NCBI GenBank assembly: GCA_013368375.1
Contig: JAACJP010000004.1
Location: 744,001-808,000 of the forward strand
Reading direction: 5' to 3'
From: Tricholomella constricta
Lineage: Eukaryota; Basidiomycota; Agaricomycetes; Agaricales; Lyophyllaceae
DNA: 64,000 nucleotides
In this document: in pieces, positions 32,421 to 44,038 of the stretch
How positions within the stretch are numbered: the first letter of the stretch is position 1
Layout: the number at the start of each line of letters is the position of its first letter
Position numbers and translations under genes: made by a program
The notes under the pieces: generated by a model
Seen by the model: the letters and a program-made list of their open reading frames with translations, nothing else
Database searches by the model: none
Told to the model about the DNA's origin: nothing

Positions 32421-33764
32421 TGTATGTATTACCCGCAGCGGTCCTGAAAAAGAACAAGAGGTACATAGCCAGCAGTGGGTCCCTGCACGGGATATACATT
32501 GCAACACGATGCTGATTATAACCTGGAACAACGCATAAGCCGATAAGGTATGGGGGTCGAAAGTTTCGTGGTCACGATAGTACAGAACTTTTGAGGCATG
32601 GCTACAGCTCGCCGTTGCTTCGGGGTTAGAGCTGCCAGTGAGTCGCGAATCTCGAAGGCCAGTGCATTTTGATTGGGATGGACTCAATGGCAATCTATGG
32701 CTGCTCCGCGGCTTCCAACTGAAGCAAGTATACCTACCATAAAAGTATCCATTGTAAAACATCATACATTTGATGACTGGCAGATTCAGCTGTCTCAAGG
32801 AGAATGGCTGTCACCTGGATTCTCGGATCTTGCAGGGATTGCGACGCAGTTTCGGTTTTTCGAAGGCGCCTTTGGCCGGGTTAGACCCTGAAAAGGTGGA
32901 GGATCTGAATACGATGGGCCAAACCTTCATCGAACAGGTATGTGTGAGTTCAGACAGGAGTGACGTACTATAGCTAGATCACGAGGGCCGATACGTTACA
33001 TATCTATTATAACAAAAACGCTCGGTTCCCACGGCAGACAAACACAAAGACAAAGCGGGCCGGGACACGCCGATCGGGAGTCCCGCTGGGGTCTCCTAGT
33101 AATTTAATACTTGAACCATTGATGGGACGTCACCCAGCCTGCATGTGTAAAACAGGATGGCATTCAGTTGATACCGCCTGTCCAACTGTCGAACTTCAGG
33201 TAAAACGTCCTTCGCAGCACGCATTGCTGACGGGAAGCTTCAAACAAGCTGTTTTGTGCCATGCGTGTGCGCCTAGGGATTATGCCAAGAAATTCATTAT
33301 AGTACCCGCGGTAAACATATGGATGTGCCTGTCATATTTCTTGAGAAATCCATCGTGCTCGCAATTGCAAGTCTACGATGGCCAGATATTCTAGAAATGC
33401 GTAGGCCATTCTGGGATATCTGGGTGATGAAGGGGTGCGATACCTTTATTACGAGGTATAGAAAACATTCGAATATACTGCAGTGACTCGGATTTCGGAA
33501 TTCTGTCGTGTCGACATACCAGTCGGAAGATTTTCCTTCACCTATGTACTTTGCAGAGGAGCGCTTGAAGAAAAGGAATGAAGCAGAGACTCGTCGTGCT
33601 TCGGCGGGGTATTATTAAGTGGGAACAATATCTAGGCATGGGACTCATCCTAACTGTCGGCGGATGGAGTGTGACGCTCAATACCAGTAGTAATTAGTGC
33701 ATTATCCATCCAGACAGTTAAAGTAGAGAGAGAAATAGATTAATAATTCAACTGCAGCAACTCT
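32421..33764. other. Spacer between 7-TM copies, no clear gene
   Basis: Mixed short open frames. A plus-strand fragment at 32700-32940 has a protein-like composition (HHTFDDWQIQLSQGEWLSPG) but no start, no continuation and no family I recognise. It may be the remains of an unrelated gene. Confidence 0.4.
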
Positions 33765-35043
33765 TCAGCTGTATGTTGTGTTTGATGATCCAGAGGAGCT
33801 CGTTGCGGCCAGAGAGGCGTAAACTTTGCTCTCCTTTTCCTGCCTTGATTCTTGCACATCGGCACTCTCGAGATCGATCGTCGCGACGCCGGTATTCCCC
33901 GTGGTATGTGTATGCCTATTTGCCGTAAATTCCATTGCAGTATTGGTTTGTGCAAGTGTATTTTTGTGCCACGCACGACCTTGGGCGAGGCGATATATAA
34001 TCAAGTAATTGGCGATTTGCTGCTATCAGATGAGCCCCGACATCGGAGATGAGATACGATCCACATACTTGTGTGAAAGAGGCAACTGTTAGGAAAACAG
34101 AGTTCACTGGCTGATTGGCAGCATAGGTCACAAGGAATATCAAAGCAAAGACTGAGTAGAGGGATGCCGACTCGATGATAATGGTGACCAACGACACATA
34201 TTCTCTTGCATGATCTTCTGGAAGGGTCTCCATCACGCTCCTGCGATACACCAAGAGTCGCGCCGTAATAAGAATCGTGAGTATGATGTTGACGCCTAGA
34301 GAGATCGCAAGGTATGAAGTCCCATAGGCAAGCGGTAGGGCGCTGTAAAGGGAGAGTCCAGGTTGACTCGACTGAAGGGTCCAAAATGTGCCCATGACTT
34401 GGAAACGGAGAGTTCAGCTATTATCATGTGCATTGAGGTCAACTTACTGAATGAGGCTAGAAGAAGTAGGCTCGGGAATGCAATCGCTAGATACGCGCCG
34501 AGTTTCCCAAAAGCTCGCCAGATGACCCAGCAGCGCCAGAGCTGTATACGCAAAGGCATCGTTTAGATCGTTGTTTTGTTGGATCGGAGTTTCGAGGAGG
34601 TCAGCTCACCACCAGCAGGTCGGCAAGGAACGTAATCGAAAACAGCGAGGCAATGAAGAGCACATTGATAGGGAGGTCCTGCGTTGCCAGAAAGTATGCC
34701 CACGGCCCGCCTGGGTAGTTTCGATTGTCGATGTAAATCATCTGGACAGTGTTCGACTGCGCAACCTCAAAGATGGTTTCGATGCAAAGTAGGAGAGTGA
34801 TGTAAGCAAGGAGATACACCGACAGCCTCCTCTCGCGTCGTGTGTTCCACAAGTAGCGCGAACACAACACGTACAACATCAGTTGTACACCTAGTTGTAG
34901 GCGGAACATCATCAGCATCTTCGAATTAGCTTGAACAGAGGAGGTTCACCATATCCCACCCCAGAGATGAAGTCCCCTGCGAGGAACATACGCTCGAGCA
35001 TAATGGTGTTGGGATCCTCATCAGGCCCGTAGTATGGCGCCAT
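33765..35043 (-). CDS. Seven-transmembrane protein of a family common in mushroom-forming fungi (intact copy B)
   Basis: Start MAPYYGPDEDPNTIMLERMF at 35043; exon 1 splices from GISGVGYG-type sequence to VQLMLYVLCSRYLW with an intron that ends before GTGTACAACT. Later exons give YLLAYITLLLCIETIFEVAQ, VLFIASLFSITFLADLLV, LWRCWVIWRAFGK, LPLAYGTSYLAISLGVNIIL, YVSLVTIIIESASLYSVFAL and QQIANYLIIYRLAQGRAW. Seven helices are followed by a polar Ser-rich cytosolic tail that ends at TGA 33765. About 390 residues. I recall similar uncharacterised proteins in many Agaricomycetes; they look receptor-like (extracellular N-terminus, 7 helices, cytosolic tail), but coupling to G proteins is not shown. The flanking copies are decayed paralogues. 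Confidence 0.78.
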
Positions 35044-35754
35044 CTCCAAGTCTTGCTAAGGGGTGCCCACGGACACTGCGTTCTTAAAGGTGCTGGTTAA
35101 ATAGGCAATGCGATTGATAACAACAATGCATCAACCCATGGCGGTTCTCCCGAACACCATCTCCCATAGTCCATGGAATTCAATGGATTTAAAGTCAAGG
35201 CATTTGATAGTCCTAAACTGGCCATCATTGCAGCAGATGATGAAAAGGCTGGAGTTAGGACAGAGAGCGCCGTGACAACGAGATCTATCTGAGACCTGAT
35301 CAACACGGCCTTCACAACAAGCTGAATACTTCCTCACATCTATTTTGTTGACGGCCGCTGTCACGTCGGGTCCTCGCGAATACCTTGCGATGGTAGAGGT
35401 CCGAGGTCCGAGAACGAACTTCGTGATTGTTCACGCGTCAATGAACACACATGATCACTATACATTGAAACCATTAGACAACCATAGAAGGATTACGGCA
35501 TGGGCGCAGACTGAGATGTAGATGACAAGATTAAAAGGCGTTTCCAGAGGCTACTGTTCTTTTCGTAGTAGCAGGAAAACGCCAAGGGCGGAGTCGAAGC
35601 CCTCCCCTTTGGACTGACTAGAGTTGGACGGAAGTGTGGATGCAGGGCTTAGATGATTGAAAATCCGTTCGAACCTAAGTTATCAAGCTGGGTATCTTTG
35701 ACATGCGCGTTCTTTGATGTAAATGACATCGGAGCGGGCGCTATGAGTGTGCTT
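35044..35754. other. Spacer between 7-TM copies B and C, no gene seen
   Basis: Upstream of copy B, presumably its promoter, and downstream of copy C. Short open frames only. Confidence 0.5.
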
Positions 35755-36658
35755 TGTCATGGTTTCTTTACCCCACGCACGCCCCTCGACCAGACGCTAT
35801 ATGATCAGGCATTGCGCAATTTGCTAAGCTGAATGCTGAACGGGGTGATCACACGTCCATGCTCGTCCGGAAGAGGAGCAAGCATGGTGTGGCGGTTTTA
35901 CGATCACATGAACCGTGATGAGAACGGTGAGGAGGATGCTAACGCTGAGAGAAATGATATAATAGGCCGCTATGTATGCCTAGGGGACGGCGCTATACAG
36001 CGATAGCCCCGGCTGACTCGATTGGTTGTCCATATCTTACCCAAAACTAGAAAAAGCATGGGTATAATCGACAGAAAAAGGAAATTTTCGCTCACCAGAA
36101 GACGCCAAAAGCAAGAGTGCGGGTAATGCGGTTACTGCGTAAGCAGCATAGCGCCCAAGTGCATTCCAGATATAAAAGCAAGAGTGCGGGGAATGCGGTT
36201 ACTGCATAAGCAGCATAGCGCCTAACTGCATTCCACATAGCCCAACAGCGCCATAAGTGACTCGGATGCGTTCTTTTAGCCAAGCGTCAGAGGATTTTAG
36301 AATAATAGAGACATACGACTAGCAGATCCGAAAGGAACGCAAGGACGAAGAGCGTCGCGTGAGTAAAACGCCATGTTAACCTACATCGTCCTTGCTTGGA
36401 CTGTCATGAAGAGCGTTTCGATAGTAACATAGGCAAGCAGATGACGGGACTGTGACCGTATTTTCCTTGTATTCCAAAGAAGATTGTACAGGAGGTATGA
36501 TTGAGCATCTGTGTACCAAACTTGAAGTGAGATCTCGTTACGATGAATAGTAAGATACAAGGTCCCTCACCGTATCCCGTCCCACATACGAAGTCCGGGC
36601 CCGCGACGAATGTCCGATCTAGGAAATCTGGAGATGCATCTGGCCCATGGTATGGCAT
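35755..36658 (-). pseudogene. 7-TM paralogue copy C, broken
   Basis: The start region is recognisable: MPYHGPDASPDFLDRTFVAG and CGTGYG, matching copy B's MAPYYGPDEDP and VGYG. The next piece, LLYNLLWNTRKIRSQSRHLL and AYVTIETLFMTVQARTM, runs into a stop. LWRCWAMWNAVRRYAAYAVT appears further on. The last helix, equal to copy B's LIIYRLAQGRAW, reads LII-stop-RLVEGRAW, an in-frame TAG in place of Tyr. Internal stops, lost segments and a 64-bp internal duplication make this a pseudogene. Confidence 0.75.
36107..36237. repeat. 64-bp tandem duplication inside pseudogene C
   Basis: 36107-36170 and 36174-36237 are near-identical (a handful of mismatches), separated by 3 bp. The unit covers the LWRCW-to-FPALLLL helix, so this helix is partly doubled. 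Confidence 0.85.
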
Positions 36659-38895
36659 TAGCAGCCAAGGGCATGCTTAATGCGGCGTATAGACGGCGGT
36701 AGAGATAGGGGCTTTTTCTGCCTCGACCCTTCTTCGTAGAGACTCAGATGAACGCATGGGAAGAGGGGCAGGGGGGTCAACAGCTCGGTCAAAAAGCACT
36801 CCAATAACCAAAAGCGCTTGCTACATTTTCTAAGCCGCACCCAGCTTTCAAGGCCTCTGTATGGATTATCCACCTTCAAAGCTCACACGAGGCTGCCGAA
36901 CATTGATGTTTCTCTGGCATTCCAGCAGCACAATCCCGGCCGGTCCTTAAGCCTAGTTTTCAGAGGCATTTGTGCGAGGATCGCCTGGTTGACGCACCAC
37001 AATAGAGGGGCTGGAGGTCAGAACGGACCTTGATGGTGTAGAAAGAGACAAACGGCCGAGCTCTACATACTTGGGTTTTTAAACGTCATTGACACTTTGT
37101 ACGCCAAGTCACACCCGTCCATTCATCCATTCATATGTAACATAATTTCGAGGTCGTATGAATGTAATTGGAGTTGTTGAATTTTCGACAGCGCAAATGT
37201 ACGAAGACGTAGTTGATTATCACTTAACTGCTGCAGAAATGTGCAACCAGAAGCTGAAAGAAGATCACGTATGAATAGGTTATGCAGACCGACATATGCA
37301 GGATTCGATTCGAGACTACACTGGCCTTCTCTCATTCTGTCTACGAGAACCGCTGATTTTGGGCTGGTTTTCTGATTTGAATGGCCAGGTACAAGTACAA
37401 CGTCACCACACCGCCAAGTGTTTCGACCCTTGCGAAGAATTCCTATAGCACTCATCGTGGAAATCCTGGGCACACAGGGACTGAAAGCAGCAGACGCACG
37501 GGTTACAGCAGGATGGCTCAGAGTGGAAGCCGTGGTGGATCGACTGCGCAACTAGCCCATCACGTTCGAGGGTCCAGTGAGCCTACAGGAACTAAACCAT
37601 GTTGAACAATGGCACTTGGCTTCCACAGCGAAGCGCGGAGCAGCTGATAAACTGGTGCAACAAGGCGAAGGTTTCGGAGATGAAGCCTAGACGACCTAGA
37701 TGGGAAAGGCTTCGGAAGTTGGTCTGTGACAACCTGGTGTATGAGATCTGTATTGAGTCAATTCCAGAGTGTTCAATAACTCATGCCAAGGGAGATGTAT
37801 GGATGCGGAAATTGGCTCAAAATAACTTGTCCATCCGCGTCAGAGCTCAAGTACTCCCGATGGAAGAAGAATGAACAAAGGTTTTCCCAGGATGGAATAG
37901 CCCCAGGATGGAATAGCCTGGCATCTTTGGAGGCAGCATAACCCAGGCCTCAGAAATAAACCGACTCGCATCTATCAGGTGGATGATGGTGTTATGTATT
38001 TTCATTCGTGTAATCGATATTTATGGGCACGTACGCTACCGGATGGCAAACAGCGTGGGGGTAGGACGGACTGCGGCTGGACCATCGACATACTACGTTG
38101 ATATACAGATGCATTGGCGTCGAGGCAGCTGGCCAGTGACAAGCAGCAGAGGAAGCAGCTGAAGTATACGCCCCAAGTAAGCTGAAATGGGATGAGAAGG
38201 CAGTTGTGTTTGTTTGTTGTGCATTTGTGGGCACTGAGGCGTAGGAAAGCCGATAATTACTTTCATTATTCTCTTTACAACGCCTTGCACATCCCCGACC
38301 ATCGCTTTTCAACCTGATAACACTCGTTTAGATCTCATAAACCTTTAATTCGGCCAGTGACAGCGGAGAACGAGGCAAAGATTATCGACACGCGGTCAAA
38401 TTATTTTGTTGTGGCAGCCTCGAGGCAGGCCAACGAACGGCGTTGCCCCCAAACTCGTGGATCCCAAACACGCCTTACCTGCTCCCCTGAACCCTTTTTC
38501 ACCCATACCGCCTAATTATCTGTCCTTCTTTGTCCAACCATCACCGTCGACGCTGCCATTGTCTCCTTTCGCCCCGCTCACGCGAGCCGGCCACCCTTTC
38601 GTCGTAATCCAAGCAAGTTACGACCTCAGACCTCACACGCAGCTAAACCGAAGGATAATATTCGGACCGTGCTCAACATAAACGGACTTGCAAGATACCT
38701 CTTCGACAGCCATCCCACCACGGAAAGCAACCATCATCCCACCAGGTGGAGAATCGATACCGCCCCAGGCCTTGCCACTAGAAGAAGGACCTAATCACAA
38801 CAACTGCACCCTTTTATCTTCCATCGCGATCTTGACTTTCTCTTACCACCGTGCTTGACAACTCAGACTTCGCCGATCTCACCCTTGAGAGTAAG
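36659..38895. other. Intergenic 2.2 kb, no confident gene
   Basis: Open frames at 37123-37551 (minus) and 37599-37874 (plus) have no recognisable domain. A plus-strand reading near 37420-37570 vaguely resembles an F-box helix (RRIPIALIVEILG) but is cut by stops. A 16-17 bp tandem repeat (CCAGGATGGAATAGCC) lies near 37887-37920. The last 400 bp are C-rich with T/C tracts, a typical promoter and 5' UTR for the large kinase gene. Confidence 0.45.
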
Positions 38896-41800
38896 ATGAC
38901 TGTTGATAGTACTCATTCAACTCGCCGTACCGCTGCCCGTATCGACCAGGATGGGCCGTGGAGTGTGAGTGTTGCGGAAACGCCACACGACGCACATTCT
39001 TACAGTCTTTACATAAAGAGTAAGTCTAATTCTTTATCCTTAAATCCCTCCCTCGATGTAGCCAATCGGTCACCACTTTCATCCTCAATCGGCCCCTTTT
39101 ACCAAGGCTGTCATCCCATCCCATGATATCAATGCCTACTTGGATAACTAACCTTTCAATTCTTCCAGCTCCTACCCACAACCTTACGCTCACTCGGACC
39201 GCGAAAGAACTCGTCGAGCTCGACCGAAAGCTGCGCGAGGCCATTCCAGGTGTCAAGCTGCCAGCCTTTCCCATCGACATGCAGTCGTTGCCATCACCTC
39301 CCCCCAAGCGCAAATCAACTTTCCTTAACACGCTTTCGCGCCTCGCATCACCCACCTCCGGGAAGGCCAGCCGCCGTTTCAACAACGCTAGCATCAACCC
39401 TTCCAACCTCCCTACGCCATTGACCTCACCCTCAGGGGAGATCAGCGACCCTTTTACCTCGTTCAACGCCAGCACCCTCGAAGCCACTCCAGCCGTGTCT
39501 CCTTCGGCCACTAGCACCGGTATTGCCTCTTACCTCACGACAATCTCCAACGCCGCTGGTATACGTCAAGCTCGCGTATGGAAGCGTTTCGTCCGGGTTC
39601 GTACTGATGATTTGGAAAGTGTCCGTGTCGAGCGCGCAATCAAGAGGGTGCGATCGGATCTCGCTGCACACGTGGGAAGCCTAGCGAAGGAGAAGGAGAA
39701 CATTTACAAGGGGAGCACCAAGGCCGGTTCCAGTGTAGGCCCAAGTGAAAACGGAAGCATCCTCGAGGAGAAGGTCAACGGTATGGAAGTTCGCCAGGCC
39801 GTCGAGGAGGCTGGATCCATCAAAGAAGACGTCAAGAATGTCCATTCGGAGAAGACCGATACCAGCGCTCCTCCCAGCAGTGCCGTCATTCAAGATGTCT
39901 CCGATGAGGCTGCCCCCGCCCCACCTTCTGACGTGCCAGGACCCGAAGTCGCTCAACCTGCCGAGGATGGTGTCCAACCTACACCAGCACCCGCAGGAGA
40001 GGTTTCAACGCCAGTCGCCACCGAGGCTCCCGCCCGTATTCCCCGCTCGCACTCCGTTGACTTTGACAAGGCTCGCATGACTCGTGCGTTCGCGAACTCC
40101 ACCCCAAGCCAGGACGGTGCCTCGTCCCAGACAGGCGATGAATCCTCCGCTTCTACCACTGGCGGGAGCGGGCGCCGCTCGAAGCGGAAGAAACGTTCGC
40201 AATCGACGGTGCCCAAGGAACCCAAGAAGTCACAGCGGAAGGTTGTCATCGACGACTTTGAAATGATGCGGGTCCTTGGGAAGGGCTGTGCTGGCAAGGT
40301 CTTACTTGTGAGGCAGAAGGCAACGTCAGAGCTCTATGCATTGAAGGCGATCACCAAGCGGCATGTTCTGGCGCATCAGGAGCTGCAACATACCCTTACA
40401 GAACAGGCCGTGCTGAAGAGAATGGCTGCAGAGTCGAAGGATCCTTTCGTTGTAAAGCTTTGGTGGAGTTTCCATGACAAGGAGAACCTGTTCTTAGTAA
40501 TGGTGGGTGTCGCTTTCTCGAAAATAACAAGTATTCGTGATGCTGACTTGGTTGCTCAGGATTTTCACCCGGGAGGAGATCTGGCTACGCAGCTGGCACG
40601 CTGGGGACGCCTCGGCCGCGACCGTGCCCGTTTTTACGCTGCCGAAATCGTCGAAGGCTGCGAGGGTCTCCATGCTGCGGGCGTGATTTACCGCGATCTC
40701 AAGCCGGAGAATATCCTTATCGGCGCTGATGGCCACATCGTCCTGACCGACTTTGGGCTGTCGAAAGAGTTCCCAAGGCGGGCGAATCAGACTGCGGCGT
40801 CCACACCGTCTGGTTCCCGCAATGGGGAATTCTATTCCTCAGTACCTGGAACACCACAACCCACAAGCCCGCCGTGGATGAAGATTGACGCTGCTGGTGA
40901 GCTGGCATTGGGGTGGCCTGGACAGGCGGTCGGGCACAGCGATTCCACGACAACGTTTTGTGGGACTGCGGAGTATTTGGCCCCCGAGGTGATTCAGGGT
41001 TTGCCATACAGCTTTGAGGTTGACTGGTGGAGCTTTGGGACCATGCTGTACGAGATGTTGACTGGTATCGTGAGTTGATACTTCTTATTTCCTTGCAAAC
41101 TTAAAGGGTATTAATGGAGGCCGTGGTTGCACGATAGACGCCCTTTTGGGCGAATAATCATTCAGACATGTATGTCCGGGTGTTACAGGATGAATTGCAA
41201 TTTCCGGAAGATCGAGCTATCGATCAGGACACGAAGAGCCTTATTCGTGGAGTGAGTGTCGTTATTCGTTCAGAGAGGTGTCCCGGTGGCCGATTGAGAC
41301 TCCTGTAGTTGCTTCAACGAAATCCTGCGCTCAGGATATGCGAACCCCGAATAAAGAAACATCCATATTTCTCGATGATGTATGTTTCCCCCTTTTTTCC
41401 TTCTCTTTTTGAATTCTCAGCCTAAATGGGCATATACTCCCACAGAGACTGGTCCCATGTGTATTATAAACGCTACATACGTATGTTACGCTTTCTTGGG
41501 TATTCGGATATATGCTTATTTTTTGCAGCCCCATATATCCCACCCATCGACCCGTCGAACGCAAGTGACACCCAGAATTTCGACGACACGTTCCTTGACA
41601 TGGAGCCTGTGCTTGACGATGTGAACGACGAACAAACTGATACTGATCAGGAACCCGATCAGACGGACACCGACCGCACGGACGGCGAGGAGTCTAATAC
41701 CACACCATCACAGTCTCGCAGTTCCTCCATCCGCCCGCAACAGCAAGCTATTGTGGAAGATACCGTGGATGTTTTCGATGGCTATTCCTTCAAGGGCCGT

Positions 41801-42985
41801 CATTCCGTTCTCATTGACGATGAGGATGAGGAGAGCAGCGGATCGCAAGGTGACAGCGAAGATGACGAGGAAGACATGCTTGCAGCTCTGGAACCTCTTG
41901 GCACCACGCCTCCCGTTGATGGGCCTATTCCTGACAATGCCATCGCCGAGGGTCCTGAACCGAAAACGCCCGAAGCTCGCCCTGCTACTCTTCCTGAGGT
42001 TATTCCGGAAGACATACCCGCTGTACCATCCAAAGAGCAGGCGGCCTCCGCCGAGACTGAACCTTCAGAGCCTGTTGTTGAGCCAGTGGAAGCGCCGAAG
42101 CTACGGAAAAATAAGGACTTGCCGGCACCAGGTCCATCAGAAGCCGTGCCACCTGCAATACCAGAAAAAGAGCCGAAGGCGAAATCTGCACCTCCTGCCA
42201 AAGCACCAGTTGCTCGCGTTGGAAAAGTCGGTGGTCGTTCTCGCAGAGAGAAATCTGGCGTCCCCGCTCTGGATCGCTATCTTTCTGAAGCTGGCGGAGA
42301 AGATACCGAGGTCACCGAGCGCGAGGAGGATGAAGACGACGACTGGGACTTCGTGGAGGCCGCCGACGGTGAGGATCGTAACGGGGCAAAGGGTACCAGT
42401 CTGTTCGCGCGGGGCGTGGTGGACCGGTACAGGTTGGCCGTTTTCCGCAAAGCTTCGACACCATCCCAGCAACGCTCTGCCCCCCGGTCGTTCTCGGGTA
42501 TGTCCAAGAGCTCGGACGCCACCATCTCAGAACCGGCAGATTCACCAAGCCCTACACAAAGACGCGGTCGGGCACCCCTCACGTTCCGCAAACACCCTAG
42601 ACAGTTTCTGCGACCCAAGTCACCTGGTGCCCCGCCTTCATCCTTCTCATCCAAGTCGAGTGTGACGGCAAGGTCTTTGACTTCCAACTCCAACACCCTC
42701 TCCGCCGCATCCTCAAGTGGTGGACTCTTGACGCCATCAGCTTCATTTTCGCACTCCCTGAAGTCGAAGGAATCGGCGTTGTCTGTGGGCGCTCAGAGCC
42801 TGTCATCAGATCAATCTGGAAATGGTGACTCGGGCACTGCAGAGGCACTCGGTGGTTCAGAGACCCTTAAGAGCCGTCCTCTTGCAGAGGAGCCTGAAAA
42901 GCAGAAGAACAAGAAGTTGAAAAAGTACAAGGAAAATGCGGAGAAAGTGTTCTCGCTCTTCTCATCCCCTCGCCAACCGTCGTGA
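38896..42985 (+). CDS. PX-domain AGC kinase with long disordered tail
   Basis: About 1,200 residues. Exon 1 (38896-39019) plus exon 2 give a PX-like module: DQDGPWSVSVAETPHD, SYSLYIKTPTHNLTLTRTAK, LDRKLREAIPGVKLPAFPID. After a disordered stretch comes the kinase: LGKGCAGKVLLVRQKA, YALKAITKRH, YRDLKPENILIG, LTDFGLSKE, TTTFCGTAEYLAPEVI. About 65 residues separate DFG from the TFCGT motif, an activation-segment insert. Short exons supply TPFWANNHSDMYVRVLQ, ICEPRIKKHPYFSMIDWSHV and the AGC tail FDDTFLDMEP; a hydrophobic-motif candidate, VFDGYSFKG, lies some 65 residues later. A 400-residue Pro/Ser/acidic tail ends at TGA 42983. Inference: phosphoinositide-recruited, PDK1-dependent kinase of the SGK/S6K/Ypk neighbourhood. 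Confidence 0.88.
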
Positions 42986-44038
42986 TGCCCTGGAACGGAC
43001 CCATGCCGGGGTTTGCGCGTCTGTCCTGACTGTTTCCTTTCTCTGCGTTTCCTCTACTCCTCTCTCGTTATATCTGGGGTTCCTTCTGACGCAAAGTTAC
43101 TAAGCTTTCTGAATGCATGCATCTTTCAAGACACTACTATCGTATGCTCGCCACCCGAACTATTTTATTGCCATATAACTCCTCGGCTATGCACACTCCA
43201 ACACCACCATCTATATACACCGCGTCCTGGTCGTTCGCTTGACGCACGAATCCTGTTGAGCAGGAGTGTTGCTTCCCTCGACATTTTCCCTGTCCTTACT
43301 TTTATACCACATTGTTCTCCATCGTCGCAAAACCAATCACTAGATCCCTCTCTCTAATACGTTATTCACTTGTGAATTTCAAGCAATTATGGTGGCTATA
43401 ACCTGTCTCCGATCATTCGGGTTCGAAATGATCGTTTGTAGCAATGATCGGTGGGTTCTTTCTGAAGCTGTGCCTTGAAAAAAATATCAACTCCCGGTGC
43501 AAATCAGATCTTCAACGAGTACACATCGCATTCGATTTGCCTAATGTCTTTCTTTCCAATGGGTGTAATTTTATTGCCTCCATTTCCCTCTGCAGAAGGT
43601 TGCATGTCATCAAGTCCACCTTCATCAAATTATCATACTTTCTGTTCTGGAGATTCAGAATCTGCCAGAAATTGTAGGACTAGTGTAAGTCGGCCATTAT
43701 GTCTGATTTCAAAGAATTAGATGGTTCAAGCAGTGCGCCGTGTAAGTACAATATTCAATCACCTGAGCTTAAAATTGTGCCTGTGTACGTGCTACCTGTC
43801 AGCTATTTATGTATCGCCTCGAGGCCTATGGCCGTGTGGGAGGCATCATACCATACATTGGGCGCTTTTCCTTCCTTCCTGATCCTACAATTTCCCCTTA
43901 TCTGTTCTCTCCTCAATACTTCATTTCCAACCTATCAAAGCGGTCTACAATTTCCCTTATCTGTTCTCTCCTCAAAACTTCATTGCAAACCTACCTAAGC
44001 GTCTGGCATAGCCCGCCATTGACACAACACTCTTTCAT
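42986..44038. other. Intergenic 1.05 kb before the magnesium transporter
   Basis: T/C-rich 3' region of the kinase gene and promoter of the next. No recognisable ORF. Contains a 60-bp tandem duplication close to the downstream start. Confidence 0.5.
43885..44004. repeat. 60-bp tandem duplication upstream of the CorA gene
   Basis: Two copies, 43885-43944 and 43945-44004, each beginning CTACAATTTCCC and containing TTATCTGTTCTCTCCTC; a few mismatches separate them. The second ends about 35 bp before the start codon, so it lies in the core promoter or 5' UTR. Confidence 0.85.

Noticed and set aside
37123..37874. Open frames on both strands with a vague F-box-like helix
   Set aside because: Cut by stops, no continuous model, no conserved F-box signature.
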